Assembly (NCBI RefSeq): GCF_014873765.1
Contig: NZ_JADBGG010000033.1
Span: 1-53,306, forward strand
Direction: 5' to 3'
DNA length: 53,306 bases
From: Desulfomicrobium macestii
GTDB lineage: Bacteria > Desulfobacterota > Desulfovibrionia > Desulfovibrionales > Desulfomicrobiaceae
A model generated the notes under the pieces. It made no database searches, was not told where the DNA came from, and worked only from the letters and a program-made list of their open reading frames with translations. The position numbers and the translations under genes are program-made. Shown in pieces: positions 7,039 to 14,325 of the stretch (position 1 is the first letter of the stretch; every line of letters starts with the position of its first letter).

Positions 7039-8571
7039 CTAGAAATCCGCGGACCACTTGGCCGCTTCGTCGCCTTTCGGAGTGGCCAATGAGTTCGAAG
7101 ATCGGCAGACACGGTTGCGCCCTTCGTCCTTGGCCCGGTACAACGCCTGATCCGCGCGGATCAGCACCTCTATCACGGAGGTGTCGGCGGGCAGCTTCTC
7201 CGCAACTCCGAAGCTCGCGGTGATGGAGAAGGATTTATTGGCGTTCTCCAGCCTCAGGCCCGCCAAACCCTTGCGCAGTTCCTCTGCCACCACGGCCGCT
7301 CCGTCCTGATCCGTGTCCGGCAGGAGCAAGAGGAACTCTTCCCCGCCGTAGCGGCAGAAGAGATCCGATTCGCGAAGCCTGGACATGATGAACTGGGCTG
7401 CGGAATTGAGGGTAATGTCCCCGGCGGTGTGCCCGTAAGTGTCGTTGATCATCTTGAAATGATCCAGGTCCATCATCACGCAGGAAAGGGGGGCGCCGCT
7501 TCGCTTCTCTCTTGCGAATTCCCGATGGGCGGCCGCTGTGAAGGCGCGGCGGTTCAAGGCTCCTGTGAGCATGTCCGTGCTTGCGGCCAGGGCCAGTTCC
7601 CGCCCCTGCCGGTTGAGCTTGAGCTGGCCGCGCACGAGGAGCACGCCCATGGTCGAGACGACGAACGCCATGGCAACCGACGCCCCGCCGTAGAGCAGAG
7701 CATGGCGGTACCAAGAGGTCAGGGCTGTATCCATGGGGATGGCGGCAAAGGCCTGCAGGGGAAAATGGCTGACCCGGGTTCTGCCCGCCACCATTTTCTG
7801 TCCCCGCATGTTTGAAACGTCGCCATATGTTTCGCTTTGTTCGCCGCTTTCCAAGTCCTTGTCTTGCGCGATCGCTGTAACGGTGTGGCCGATCAGTTCC
7901 TCCGCGCCGGGGGCAATGAGATTGATCAGACCGTCCAGGTTCGTGATCATGATGTTGGTGTCCTGCGGCATGTCGAGATCGTCGAAGATGCGCAGCAGGT
8001 GTTCCAGGGCGACCTTGATGGCCACGACATGTGTCAGCTCGCCCCGGTAGTCGCGCGCCCCCAGACTGATGTCGAAGCTCCATTCGTCGGACTGCCGCGG
8101 GTTGCGCTGCGGCGCACCCACGAACATCTCCTCGCCGCCGTTCTGGTGAGCCCGGATGTAGTCCGTGTCCAGGATGGCTGGCGGAACGTCCGGTCCGTTC
8201 CATGCCAGGACACGCCCTTGGGCGTCGGTAACCACCACGCCGTGGGCGTATGGTTCGCGTGCCCGGATGGTGTGGATGAGATTGTCCCATTGCTGTTTTT
8301 TTTCGCCAGGACGTACGTCGGAAAAAGTCTGAATGAGGGTGCCGATCTCTCTCAGGCGTCCTTCAAGATCGACCAGGACCATGCCGATTTCGGTGGCCAC
8401 CAGGCTGGAGATGAAACGAGTGTTTTCGCGGGCCAGGGTGAGGGTCGTGTGGTAGTTGGTCACGGCCATGATGACGGACGAGACGATTACACCCAGCGTG
8501 AGACAACCTGCGGCCAGTAAGACCAGCACGGTCTGTCCCTTGGAGTCGTGGTTGTCGAGGTTTGCGTTCAC
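7039..8571 (-). CDS. Membrane-bound diguanylate cyclase with extracytoplasmic sensor (Cache-type) domain
   Basis: A protein of about 510 residues. It has a first membrane segment (VLLAAGCLTLGVIVSSVIMA), a periplasmic sensor of about 260 residues with a Cache-like WNGPDVPPAILDTDYIRA region, a second membrane segment (YGGASVAMAFVVSTMGVLLV) and a C-terminal GGDEF domain. The active-site motif is GGEEF at about residue 409. An RESD tetrad five residues before it matches the RxxD inhibitory site, so an active, feedback-inhibited enzyme making cyclic di-GMP is expected. I place the start at GTG 8571, nine bases after AGAGGAGG; the ATG at 8580 touches that ribosome site and an upstream ATG at 8664 would overlap the next gene. 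The DJ-1 gene lies 59 bases upstream on the same strand. Confidence 0.9.
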   Translation of the reverse strand: MNANLDNHDSKGQTVLVLLAAGCLTLGVIVSSVIMAVTNYHTTLTLARENTRFISSLVATEIGMVLVDLEGRLREIGTLIQTFSDVRPGEKKQQWDNLIHTIRAREPYAHGVVVTDAQGRVLAWNGPDVPPAILDTDYIRAHQNGGEEMFVGAPQRNPRQSDEWSFDISLGARDYRGELTHVVAIKVALEHLLRIFDDLDMPQDTNIMITNLDGLINLIAPGAEELIGHTVTAIAQDKDLESGEQSETYGDVSNMRGQKMVAGRTRVSHFPLQAFAAIPMDTALTSWYRHALLYGGASVAMAFVVSTMGVLLVRGQLKLNRQGRELALAASTDMLTGALNRRAFTAAAHREFAREKRSGAPLSCVMMDLDHFKMINDTYGHTAGDITLNSAAQFIMSRLRESDLFCRYGGEEFLLLLPDTDQDGAAVVAEELRKGLAGLRLENANKSFSITASFGVAEKLPADTSVIEVLIRADQALYRAKDEGRNRVCRSSNSLATPKGDEAAKWSADF

Positions 8572-8630
8572 GGAGAGCATCCTCCTCTGGGCGCTCGCGG
8601 AAATGGAGAAAGCATAGGCAACCGACAGGC

Positions 8631-9152
8631 CTATTTCGCGGCCTGCGCTATGATGGCCCGGCAAAATGCGGGCAGATCATCAGGCTTTCGCGCGGATATC
8701 TGATTCCGGTCCACGACAACTTCCTTGTCTACCCACGTAGCGCCGGCGTTTATCAGGTCATCCTTGATGCCGGGGGTGGACGTGCAGGTGAAGCCTTTCA
8801 TGATCCCCGCGGAGATCGGAATCCATCCGCCGTGGCAGATGTGGGCGACTATTTTTCCGGCTTCGTGCATTTCGCGGGTGAGCTCCAGGACCTTTGGGTC
8901 GCGTCTGAGCTTGTCGGGGGCGAACCCGCCGGCAACGATCAGCAGGTCGAAGTCCCTGGCCTGTTGGTCCGCGATGGCGGCTGTGGATTTGAAGGGATAC
9001 CCGTTTTTGCCTGTGTAGACGATTCCCGCCTCGGGCCCGGCCACGACCACTTCGGCGCCTTCTTCGATCAGGCGGTAATATGGGTAGAGAAGCTCCATGT
9101 CTTCAAAGATGTGATCCACAAACATCAGGACTTTCTGGCCTTTCAATTTCAT
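8631..9152 (-). CDS. DJ-1/PfpI family protein (class I glutamine amidotransferase-like)
   Basis: A 173-residue protein of the PfpI/DJ-1 superfamily. The nucleophile-elbow cysteine is C106 in AHICHGGW, with the conserved adjacent histidine, and an early glutamate at E17 (HIFEDMEL) corresponds to the family's acid. Family members are deglycases, chaperones or putative proteases; the exact activity cannot be told from sequence. The ATG at 9152 is preceded by GGAG at six bases; the longer upstream frame lacks family similarity. Probably cytoplasmic. It lies just upstream of the diguanylate cyclase gene on the same strand and could be co-transcribed. Confidence 0.88.
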   Translation of the reverse strand: MKLKGQKVLMFVDHIFEDMELLYPYYRLIEEGAEVVVAGPEAGIVYTGKNGYPFKSTAAIADQQARDFDLLIVAGGFAPDKLRRDPKVLELTREMHEAGKIVAHICHGGWIPISAGIMKGFTCTSTPGIKDDLINAGATWVDKEVVVDRNQISARKPDDLPAFCRAIIAQAAK

Positions 9153-9430
9153 CTTGAACTCCGGTTTGTTAACGGATGATGGGCTTGTAGGGGACAATTC
9201 AAATGTCCACATATGCCAATCTTGAGCCGTATGTCCATGTCGTGACTCGGGTTGAACCCCGCGACAAGAAAAGAGGGCACCCATGTATGGATTCGTTCCC
9301 TGTGTCAAAATGTTTTGAAGGGGGAAAAGGGGGGCGCGTTCGCCTTGGGCTTTTTTGCCGGCAAGAGACACTGTGTTTCACTGACGCGGCAGATCGCCGT
9401 TTTTCAACAGCCTGAGCCCCGGGCGGAGCG

Positions 9431-9766
9431 TCAGAAGGCAAGCAGTTCCTGACGCTCCTCGTCCCAGAGCTTGAGGCGGATGCACGCCAGGCTTTCCCTC
9501 AAGGTCAGGGGCTGTCTGGACTTCAGGGCGGGGAAGGCTTCGAAGCACTCCTTCAGGCGGTAATTCGGGATTCTGGGGCCCAGGTGGTGCACGTGGTGGT
9601 AGCCGATGTTGCCGGAAAACCAGCGCAGCACCGGCGGCAGGTCGTAGAAGGAACTGCCTTCCATGGCGGCGCGTACGGGGTCCCAGTCGTTCCTGCGCGC
9701 CCAGTAGACCCCTTCGAACTGATGCACCGCGCCCCTGTGCGGAAGAGGGAGGAGGTCTTGAATTTT
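9431..9766 (-). pseudogene. Fatty-acid desaturase, C-terminal fragment only
   Basis: About 100 residues match the C-terminal end of membrane fatty-acid desaturases: HQFEGVYWARRNDWD, then FSGNIGYHHVHHLGPRIPNY with the third histidine box HHVHH. A full enzyme has about 330-350 residues with two more histidine boxes and membrane segments; these are absent. The frame continues upstream into unrelated AT-rich sequence without a credible start. The break coincides with GGTCTTGAATTTT (9754-9766), which matches part of the left arm of repeat A, so truncation may have accompanied arrival of the neighbouring ImmA-PIN module. The enzyme cannot be functional. Confidence 0.8.
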
Positions 9767-9822
9767 GCGTAATTCATCAGTGAGTAAAATTTTTCGGGAA
9801 ATGGATAAAAGTTTACGCTTAG

Positions 9823-9859
9823 TTGACAAAAGTTGACATGATTGGTATTTGCCCCGGTT
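9823..9859 (+). promoter_or_regulatory. Candidate promoter of the ImmA-PIN operon with doubled TTGACA box
   Basis: TTGACA occurs twice, at 9823-9828 and 9833-9838, within a 10-base direct repeat of AGTTGACA. The first is spaced 17 bases from a weak -10 (TATTTG, 9846-9851). A start from it would fall almost at ATG 9860, which has no ribosome site, suggesting a near-leaderless message. The doubled box could also be a binding site for the Xre domain of the encoded protein (autoregulation). Confidence 0.4.
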
Positions 9860-11026
9860 ATGAATAAGCGTCTCAATATCGAACTCATCAAGAAGGTCAT
9901 GGATTCTCTGGGGCTCAACAACAGCCAGGTTTCCGAAAGGCTTGCCGTTTCCCGGACCATCGTGGGGGAGTGGCTGGCTGAGAAGAAGTTTCCAAGGCCT
10001 GATAAACTCGTGCGCCTTGGAATGTTGCTCAAACTACCGCATACCGATCTTGTCGTGGACGACGCACCTCTTGCGGCGGTAGTCAACTTTCGCAAGAAGT
10101 CACGCAGGGCCCTGACTGATACGCATTTTGCGGATGCCCTGAAAAAGGCGATGCTCCTTGATTTGATTGCCGACTACCTGCCGGAAGGTTCACTTGAGGT
10201 GCCGCCGGTCCTCAAGAATCCGTCAATGGAGTATGCATACATACAAAAGGCGGTGGCACTGGTCAGAGGTCTGGTTGGCAAGTCCTTGACGGATGTGATC
10301 AACTATTCCGATCTTGTCGAAATTATACATACGTACGACGTTGTTCCCGTGCCGGTTTTCTGGGGCGTGACTTCCTGCAGGGATAATGATGCCCATGGAT
10401 TGCATATTGAATCACCGCGGAGCAAAAAAGAGTGGATATACATCAATCTTGACTCCTATCTTCTTGACTTCAAGTTTTGGGTCGCTCATGAAATAGGTCA
10501 CATCATTACAAAATGCTCCTGTGATGAAGTTTTTTCCGAAAATTTCGCGGAACTTTTCGCCCAATCTTTTCTTTTTCCAGAAGAGATGGCTGCAAAAACA
10601 TATACAAAACTTGTTGGACTCAATGCGAATCAGCTTGTCGTGGAAATGATTGCCCTCGCCGAAACTCTTTTTATCTCCCCGTATACGATATACAAATCCG
10701 TAAATTCATATGCAGTCGAAAACGGATTGGCTCAATTGGAAAAGCTGAACAGTTCGTATGTTGTGATTAAAAAATATGTAGAAAATAAGTCAACATTGAT
10801 TGAAAAACTCCGAAATGATTCGGTGCATAGCTTCGCGCGAAAATACGACGAGTTTCTCTCTCCTGAAGAATATGTGTATTTGGCTGAGACTTATTTTAAA
10901 ACGCCGATTTTTGATTCCCTGAAGAAATTTCTTGGTGAAACATCAAAGGGGGATGGATTTCTTCAATCTCTTTTTGACATTCAAGCAGTCGAAGCAAAAG
11001 AACTGCATTATTATCTGACCCACTGA
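9860..11026 (+). CDS. Xre-type HTH and ImmA/IrrE metallopeptidase fusion (antitoxin/regulator-like)
   Basis: A 388-residue protein. Residues about 5-60 form an Xre-like helix-turn-helix (NNSQVSERLAVSRTIVGEWL). Residues about 130-260 carry an ImmA/IrrE (COG2856) zinc peptidase domain with VAHEIGHII as the HExxH motif and a downstream glutamate in NFAELFAQSFLFPEE as the likely third ligand. A C-terminal helical region of about 130 residues follows. Proteins of this architecture occur as regulators in mobile elements and as antitoxin-like partners in toxin-antitoxin loci. The PIN-domain gene begins 7 bases after the stop, strongly suggesting one operon. The 3' two-thirds is AT-rich compared with the core genome. 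ATG 9860 is chosen over the in-frame TTG at 9842 because homology begins at MNKRLNIEL. Confidence 0.85.
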   Translation: MNKRLNIELIKKVMDSLGLNNSQVSERLAVSRTIVGEWLAEKKFPRPDKLVRLGMLLKLPHTDLVVDDAPLAAVVNFRKKSRRALTDTHFADALKKAMLLDLIADYLPEGSLEVPPVLKNPSMEYAYIQKAVALVRGLVGKSLTDVINYSDLVEIIHTYDVVPVPVFWGVTSCRDNDAHGLHIESPRSKKEWIYINLDSYLLDFKFWVAHEIGHIITKCSCDEVFSENFAELFAQSFLFPEEMAAKTYTKLVGLNANQLVVEMIALAETLFISPYTIYKSVNSYAVENGLAQLEKLNSSYVVIKKYVENKSTLIEKLRNDSVHSFARKYDEFLSPEEYVYLAETYFKTPIFDSLKKFLGETSKGDGFLQSLFDIQAVEAKELHYYLTH

Positions 11027-11033
11027 TATCAAC

Positions 11034-11630
11034 ATGGCGCAATCAAAGATTCTGGTTGATACGAATATATATTTGCGTTTCGCGCAGTCCATCCACCCGC
11101 TTCTTTTTCGTCCCTTTTGCCCTGACGAATTCACACTCTATATAACTCATTGCTTTCAAAGAGAATATGATAGGCAACCTCGGTTGAGGGAAAAGTTTTG
11201 CTGGGTGAATGAAGACATGTATTCCGAAAATAGATCTCAGCGAATCAACATATCAAGTTCTCAACAAAATGAGGCAGCTCTGGCCATTGGCTATATTTCC
11301 GACTACAGTCTGGCCCAGTCTTTAGGCGTTCAGGACGTCGACATAGACATTCTTGCCCACGCCCTTGCCTTGGATGTGCCCGTTGTCACGGATGACAGGG
11401 ATATGACTCTGCTCGCCAACGTGTTCAGCATTGAAGTCTGGAACAGCCTGCAGCTTATGAAGGCAATGCTGGATTGCAATCATGTGTCGCAAAAAGACAT
11501 TGATGCTTTGGTGAACTACATGGAATACATGGAAGACCTGCCTTGGCGCAGGTATGTCCAAGATTATGCCCGAATGTTCCCGCAATCAAAATTCAACACA
11601 AGGGGAGCAGCGTCAGATCTTGAATCTTGA
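11034..11630 (+). CDS. PIN-domain protein (probable toxin-like ribonuclease)
   Basis: A 198-residue protein with PIN-domain acidic motifs: ILVDTN near residue 9, an internal acidic centre in DVDIDILAHALALD, and VVTDDRDM near residues 119-126. PIN proteins are metal-dependent RNases, frequent toxins in VapBC-type and related modules. It is the second gene of a two-gene operon with the Xre-ImmA protein. No good ribosome site is visible, consistent with translational coupling. The final residues (ASDLES) and the stop are encoded by the left arm of repeat A copy 3, so the original C-terminus may have been replaced when the repeat or module arrived. RNase activity and target are inferred. Confidence 0.75.
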   Translation: MAQSKILVDTNIYLRFAQSIHPLLFRPFCPDEFTLYITHCFQREYDRQPRLREKFCWVNEDMYSENRSQRINISSSQQNEAALAIGYISDYSLAQSLGVQDVDIDILAHALALDVPVVTDDRDMTLLANVFSIEVWNSLQLMKAMLDCNHVSQKDIDALVNYMEYMEDLPWRRYVQDYARMFPQSKFNTRGAASDLES

Positions 11631-11859
11631 ATTTTATCAGATAAGATATCACTGCAAAAAGTCGTCATCCCCTTGAAAAAGGGGATCCATGCCTTTTTAA
11701 CTATTTGAAAAGAATGGATTCCCGCCTTCGCGGGAATGACACTCAGGCTCTTTCGCGACTTTTTGCAGTGACGTCAGATAACCCCCGCCTCATGACCCGA
11801 TCCGTTCACTCCAAAACAAGACAAGGGATTTCAGTTTAAAAGCTGAAATCCCTTGCTGT
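11614..11859 (+). repeat. Repeat A, copy 3, interrupted by a MITE-like element
   Basis: The left arm at 11614-11644 overlaps the 3' end of the PIN gene. The right part resumes at 11774 and carries the perfect 12-bp stem AAGGGATTTCAG (11823-11834) with its complement at 11843-11854. Between them lies the 127-bp element at 11647-11773. TCAGATAA is present on both sides of the insert (11637-11644 and 11774-11781), consistent with a target-site duplication. The hairpin may terminate the ImmA-PIN transcript. Confidence 0.75.
11647..11773 (+). mobile_element. MITE-like element, copy 1
   Basis: About 127 bp with imperfect terminal inverted repeats, of the form CGTCACTGCAAAAAGTCG at one end and its complement at the other. 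Inside is a subterminal palindrome (ATTCCCGCCTTCGCGGGAAT) and a second one (CCCCTTGAAAAAGGGG). There is no coding capacity. It is flanked by an 8-bp direct repeat with a 2-base gap on the left. A second copy lies at 18191-18316. A transposase acting in trans would be needed. Confidence 0.7.
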
Positions 11860-11916
11860 TTGCAGTTTTCGTGGTGGATTTATGGATGGCCTTCCACCTG
11901 TTGCCCGGCGAGAGGG

Positions 11917-12786
11917 CTAGAGTTTGTTGACTGGCAGTTTCACGAACTGCGTTCCTGCGATCTCCTGGCCGAACTGCCCGTTGCGCAGGTTGGCCTGAAT
12001 GGAGGGCAGGAGCAGTGGGGGTACGGATTTGCCCGTGTCTTCACGCTGCCTCTGCCGGACAAAATCTTCCTTGCCGATGCCAAGATGCAGACGCACATTG
12101 AGCTTTTTCTGTTCGCCGATGGTGCACATGCACTGCGGACCGCGCCTGTTCTCCGGCGGGTAGTCGTGCCCTACGTAAACGCGGTAGTCGTCGGGCAGGG
12201 CAAAAAGACGGCGCGAGGAGTCGTAGGAATGCTCCGCGCTGCCACCGGGAAAATCGCATCTTCCAGAGCCCACGTCCGGCAGAAAGATGGTGTCGCCGAC
12301 AAAGACGGCGTCGCCGATGACATAGGTCGTGTCCGCGGGGGTATGCCCGGGCGTATGTAGAATTTGGGCCTGCATGTCGCCCACAGTGAACTTTTCGTCG
12401 TTGTCAAAGAGATGGTCGAACTGGGACCCGTCCAGGCTTGTATCGTCCTGGGTCTGGAAGATGGGCACCCATGTGGCGATGATGGTCAGGATATGTTTGC
12501 TGATGGCGATTTTTCCGCCCAGCCGTTCTTTCAGATAATGGGCGGCGGTAAGATGGTCGGCATGGATATGCGTTTCCAGTATCCATTCCACGGCAAGCTG
12601 TTTTTCCTTGATGAAGTCGATGATGATATCCGCGGACCGTGTGCTGGAGGTGCAGGAAGGAAGATCAAAATTCAGCACGCTGTCTATTATGGCGCAACGC
12701 TTTTGTGCACCTGTCTCGGACCAGATCACATACGACCAGGTGGCCGTGTCCTCGTCAAAAAAAGCTCGTACTGTGGGCTTTTGCAT
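11917..12786 (-). CDS. Metallo-beta-lactamase fold hydrolase, persulfide dioxygenase-like (Blh/ETHE1 type)
   Basis: A 289-residue MBL-fold protein. The metal motif THIHADH is at residues 72-78, LHTPGHTPADT supplies a further histidine, FVGDTIFLPDVGSGRCDF the bridging aspartate, and YVGHDYPPENR the last histidine. The AIIDSVLNFD start and GSGRCDFPGG segment are typical of the Blh/ETHE1-like group, which oxidises glutathione persulfide or related sulfane sulfur with a single iron. The gene follows a rhodanese-DUF2892 gene by 18 bases on the same strand, the usual partner in sulfide/persulfide modules. AAGGAG precedes the ATG by seven bases. In an anaerobe it may act in sulfur or oxygen stress. 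Activity is inferred from family and context. Confidence 0.88.
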   Translation of the reverse strand: MQKPTVRAFFDEDTATWSYVIWSETGAQKRCAIIDSVLNFDLPSCTSSTRSADIIIDFIKEKQLAVEWILETHIHADHLTAAHYLKERLGGKIAISKHILTIIATWVPIFQTQDDTSLDGSQFDHLFDNDEKFTVGDMQAQILHTPGHTPADTTYVIGDAVFVGDTIFLPDVGSGRCDFPGGSAEHSYDSSRRLFALPDDYRVYVGHDYPPENRRGPQCMCTIGEQKKLNVRLHLGIGKEDFVRQRQREDTGKSVPPLLLPSIQANLRNGQFGQEIAGTQFVKLPVNKL

Positions 12787-12804
12787 GGCTTGTCTCCTTG
12801 TCGT

Positions 12805-13416
12805 CTATTTGCAGCCGCCGCCGGAACTGCCTTTGGGCTTGCCGCTGATTGGGCATACGCCGCCCGTGCAGCCGGTCTTGTTCCACGGTGCCCGCGTCAG
12901 CAGCATGGCCATGCCGCAGGTGTTGGTGATGCCGGCAAAGACAAGCCCGCCGCCCACGAAAATCGCTCCCCAGACAAAGCTGGCGGTCACGAAATATCCC
13001 AAAAGACCAAACAGCAGCACCAGGCTGCCGGCCGCTATGCGCACCTGCCTGTCCAGGGAGATGGGGCCGCCGATGTCGGGCGCGGAGTTTGCGCCGACCA
13101 GGGGCAGGCCCTCGCGTTCCCAGGCGTCGATACCGCCTTGCAGGACCTGCACATCACTGAAGCCCGCTTTGATGAATTTCTCTGCCGCCTTTCGGGCCCT
13201 GCTGCCGCTGGTGCAGAGAATGATGAGCGGGGTGTCCGGGAGAATGCCGTGCCGCATCGCAAAATCCTCTGGCGCCAGATCCGTCAGCGGCGCAAAGGCC
13301 AGCGAGCGGGCCGGGCGTTTGTTGGAAAATTCCGCCGACGTGCGCACATCGATGAAGATTGTTTGCTGGGCATCCGCCTTTGAAGCGGCGAGAGCCGAAA
13401 TTTCCTGCAATCCCAT
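12805..13416 (-). CDS. Rhodanese-DUF2892 membrane protein (YgaP-like)
   Basis: A 203-residue protein. The N-terminal rhodanese domain has the active-site loop CTSGSRA with C68. It is followed by two close membrane segments (AGSLVLLFGLLGYFV and FVWGAIFVGGGLVFAGI) of a DUF2892 unit and a short Cys-rich tail (TGCTGGVCP; GGGCK). This matches the YgaP architecture: an inner-membrane sulfurtransferase with its catalytic domain in the cytoplasm. The start at 13416 is supported by AAAGGAG eight bases upstream. It forms a two-gene operon with the downstream MBL persulfide enzyme, so the pair probably handles sulfane sulfur. A 13-bp palindrome upstream (13532-13544) may be the operator. Confidence 0.88.
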   Translation of the reverse strand: MGLQEISALAASKADAQQTIFIDVRTSAEFSNKRPARSLAFAPLTDLAPEDFAMRHGILPDTPLIILCTSGSRARKAAEKFIKAGFSDVQVLQGGIDAWEREGLPLVGANSAPDIGGPISLDRQVRIAAGSLVLLFGLLGYFVTASFVWGAIFVGGGLVFAGITNTCGMAMLLTRAPWNKTGCTGGVCPISGKPKGSSGGGCK

Positions 13417-13531
13417 AACGTCTCCTTTGTGGATATTCCTCCTGAGCACCGCGCGCCGCGCACTGCAACATCAGGTCGCTGCGTGATCAGGAATGAAAAT
13501 ATGGAACGAAACTATACGTACTTTCAACTGA

Positions 13532-13544
13532 TGACAATTTGTCA
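13532..13544. promoter_or_regulatory. Palindrome overlapping a candidate promoter of the rhodanese-MBL operon
   Basis: TGACAATTTGTCA is a perfect 13-bp inverted repeat with a 3-base centre. Read on the minus strand it overlaps TTGTCA, followed by TATAGT after 15 bases, a plausible though short-spaced promoter for the operon. A repressor or CRP/FNR-type factor could bind here; identity is unknown. Confidence 0.35.
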
Positions 13545-13549
13545 CCGCT

Positions 13550-14014
13550 TCAGGACTTTTTAGCGCCGATCTCTTCCACCCGGTCCTCGAACATCTTCCG
13601 GTGCAGGTCCATGTGCGCGAAATAATCGTGGATCAGGGCTTCCAGGGAGATGTCCTTGTCTTCGCGTCTCCAGACGTGATTCAGGGCGGCTGGATTCAAG
13701 TTTTCGATCAGGTGCAGGAGCAGGGCGTTGTAGGTTTTCCAGAGGGTGACCAGGGTGGAATAGTCGAATGAAGCGATTCTGGTCGCGTTTTTCCATTCCT
13801 CGGCGTCGTATTTCGGGAAGACAAGCACCGGCTCAAGTTGCAGGCGGACAAATCGCTGGTGGTTGTTGGACGCGGAATCGATCAGGTGGGCGATCATCTC
13901 CTTCAGGGTCCACTTGTCCGGGGCCAGGCGGATGTCTGCGAGGTCTGCGTTCCGGGTCATGAGGGTTTCGAAGGATTCAATGCGGGCTTTGCAGTCGATG
14001 CAGTCTATATTCAT
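13550..14014 (-). CDS. DinB-like four-helix-bundle protein
   Basis: A 154-residue protein of the DinB/YfiT-like superfamily. It has a PDKWTLKEMIAHLIDSASNNHQRF motif in helix 2 (shown by its key residues W, K, H and N-H) and a C-terminal HDYFAHMDLHRKMF that supplies further histidines, forming the usual metal-binding triad. Family members include bacillithiol- and mycothiol-dependent transferases and damage-inducible proteins of unknown function. The start at 14014 has AAGGAG eight bases upstream; a longer frame to 14146 lacks similarity. Same strand as the sulfur operon downstream, but with 133 bases between them. Confidence 0.8.
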   Translation of the reverse strand: MNIDCIDCKARIESFETLMTRNADLADIRLAPDKWTLKEMIAHLIDSASNNHQRFVRLQLEPVLVFPKYDAEEWKNATRIASFDYSTLVTLWKTYNALLLHLIENLNPAALNHVWRREDKDISLEALIHDYFAHMDLHRKMFEDRVEEIGAKKS

Positions 14015-14325
14015 GGTCTCTCCTTGAGGTTGTGGCGAATTGTTCCCATAGCGCCTGATGAGCTGCGGACACAAGCGAAATGCCAGGGGCTTGGTTCTGG
14101 GTTCCTTCGCCGGATGGCGCTCCTTCCTTGCGCCAGGAGTCATCAACCAACATGAATTGAGGAATATTTGATGCGTGAATCTGGATGGGATGTTTTGTGC
14201 TTCGCGATTCGAAAAAAATCAGGCTTCGGGGGCTTGGAGGGAATCTGTTTTGGGCGGCCGGGGCGTTGATGGCTCGCGTTCCCGAAATCGGATGCTTGCG
14301 CAAAACGATCAGGAACGCGAGATGC
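14015..14325. other. Intergenic region, nothing recognised
   Basis: Upstream region of the DinB-like gene and downstream region of the chemoreceptor gene, both on the minus strand. I see no RNA gene, repeat or clear terminator. Confidence 0.4.

Noticed and set aside
6670-7092. 140-codon plus-strand frame between hydrolase and cyclase genes
   Set aside because: Overlaps both neighbours and crosses repeat B copy 2; no similarity recognised.
8572-8664. Upstream starts (ATG 8664, ATG 8580) for the membrane diguanylate cyclase
   Set aside because: 8664 overlaps the DJ-1 gene, and 8580 directly abuts the ribosome site; GTG 8571 has ideal spacing.
12404-13486. Long plus-strand frames opposite the rhodanese and MBL genes
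   Set aside because: Antisense shadows of two well-supported genes.
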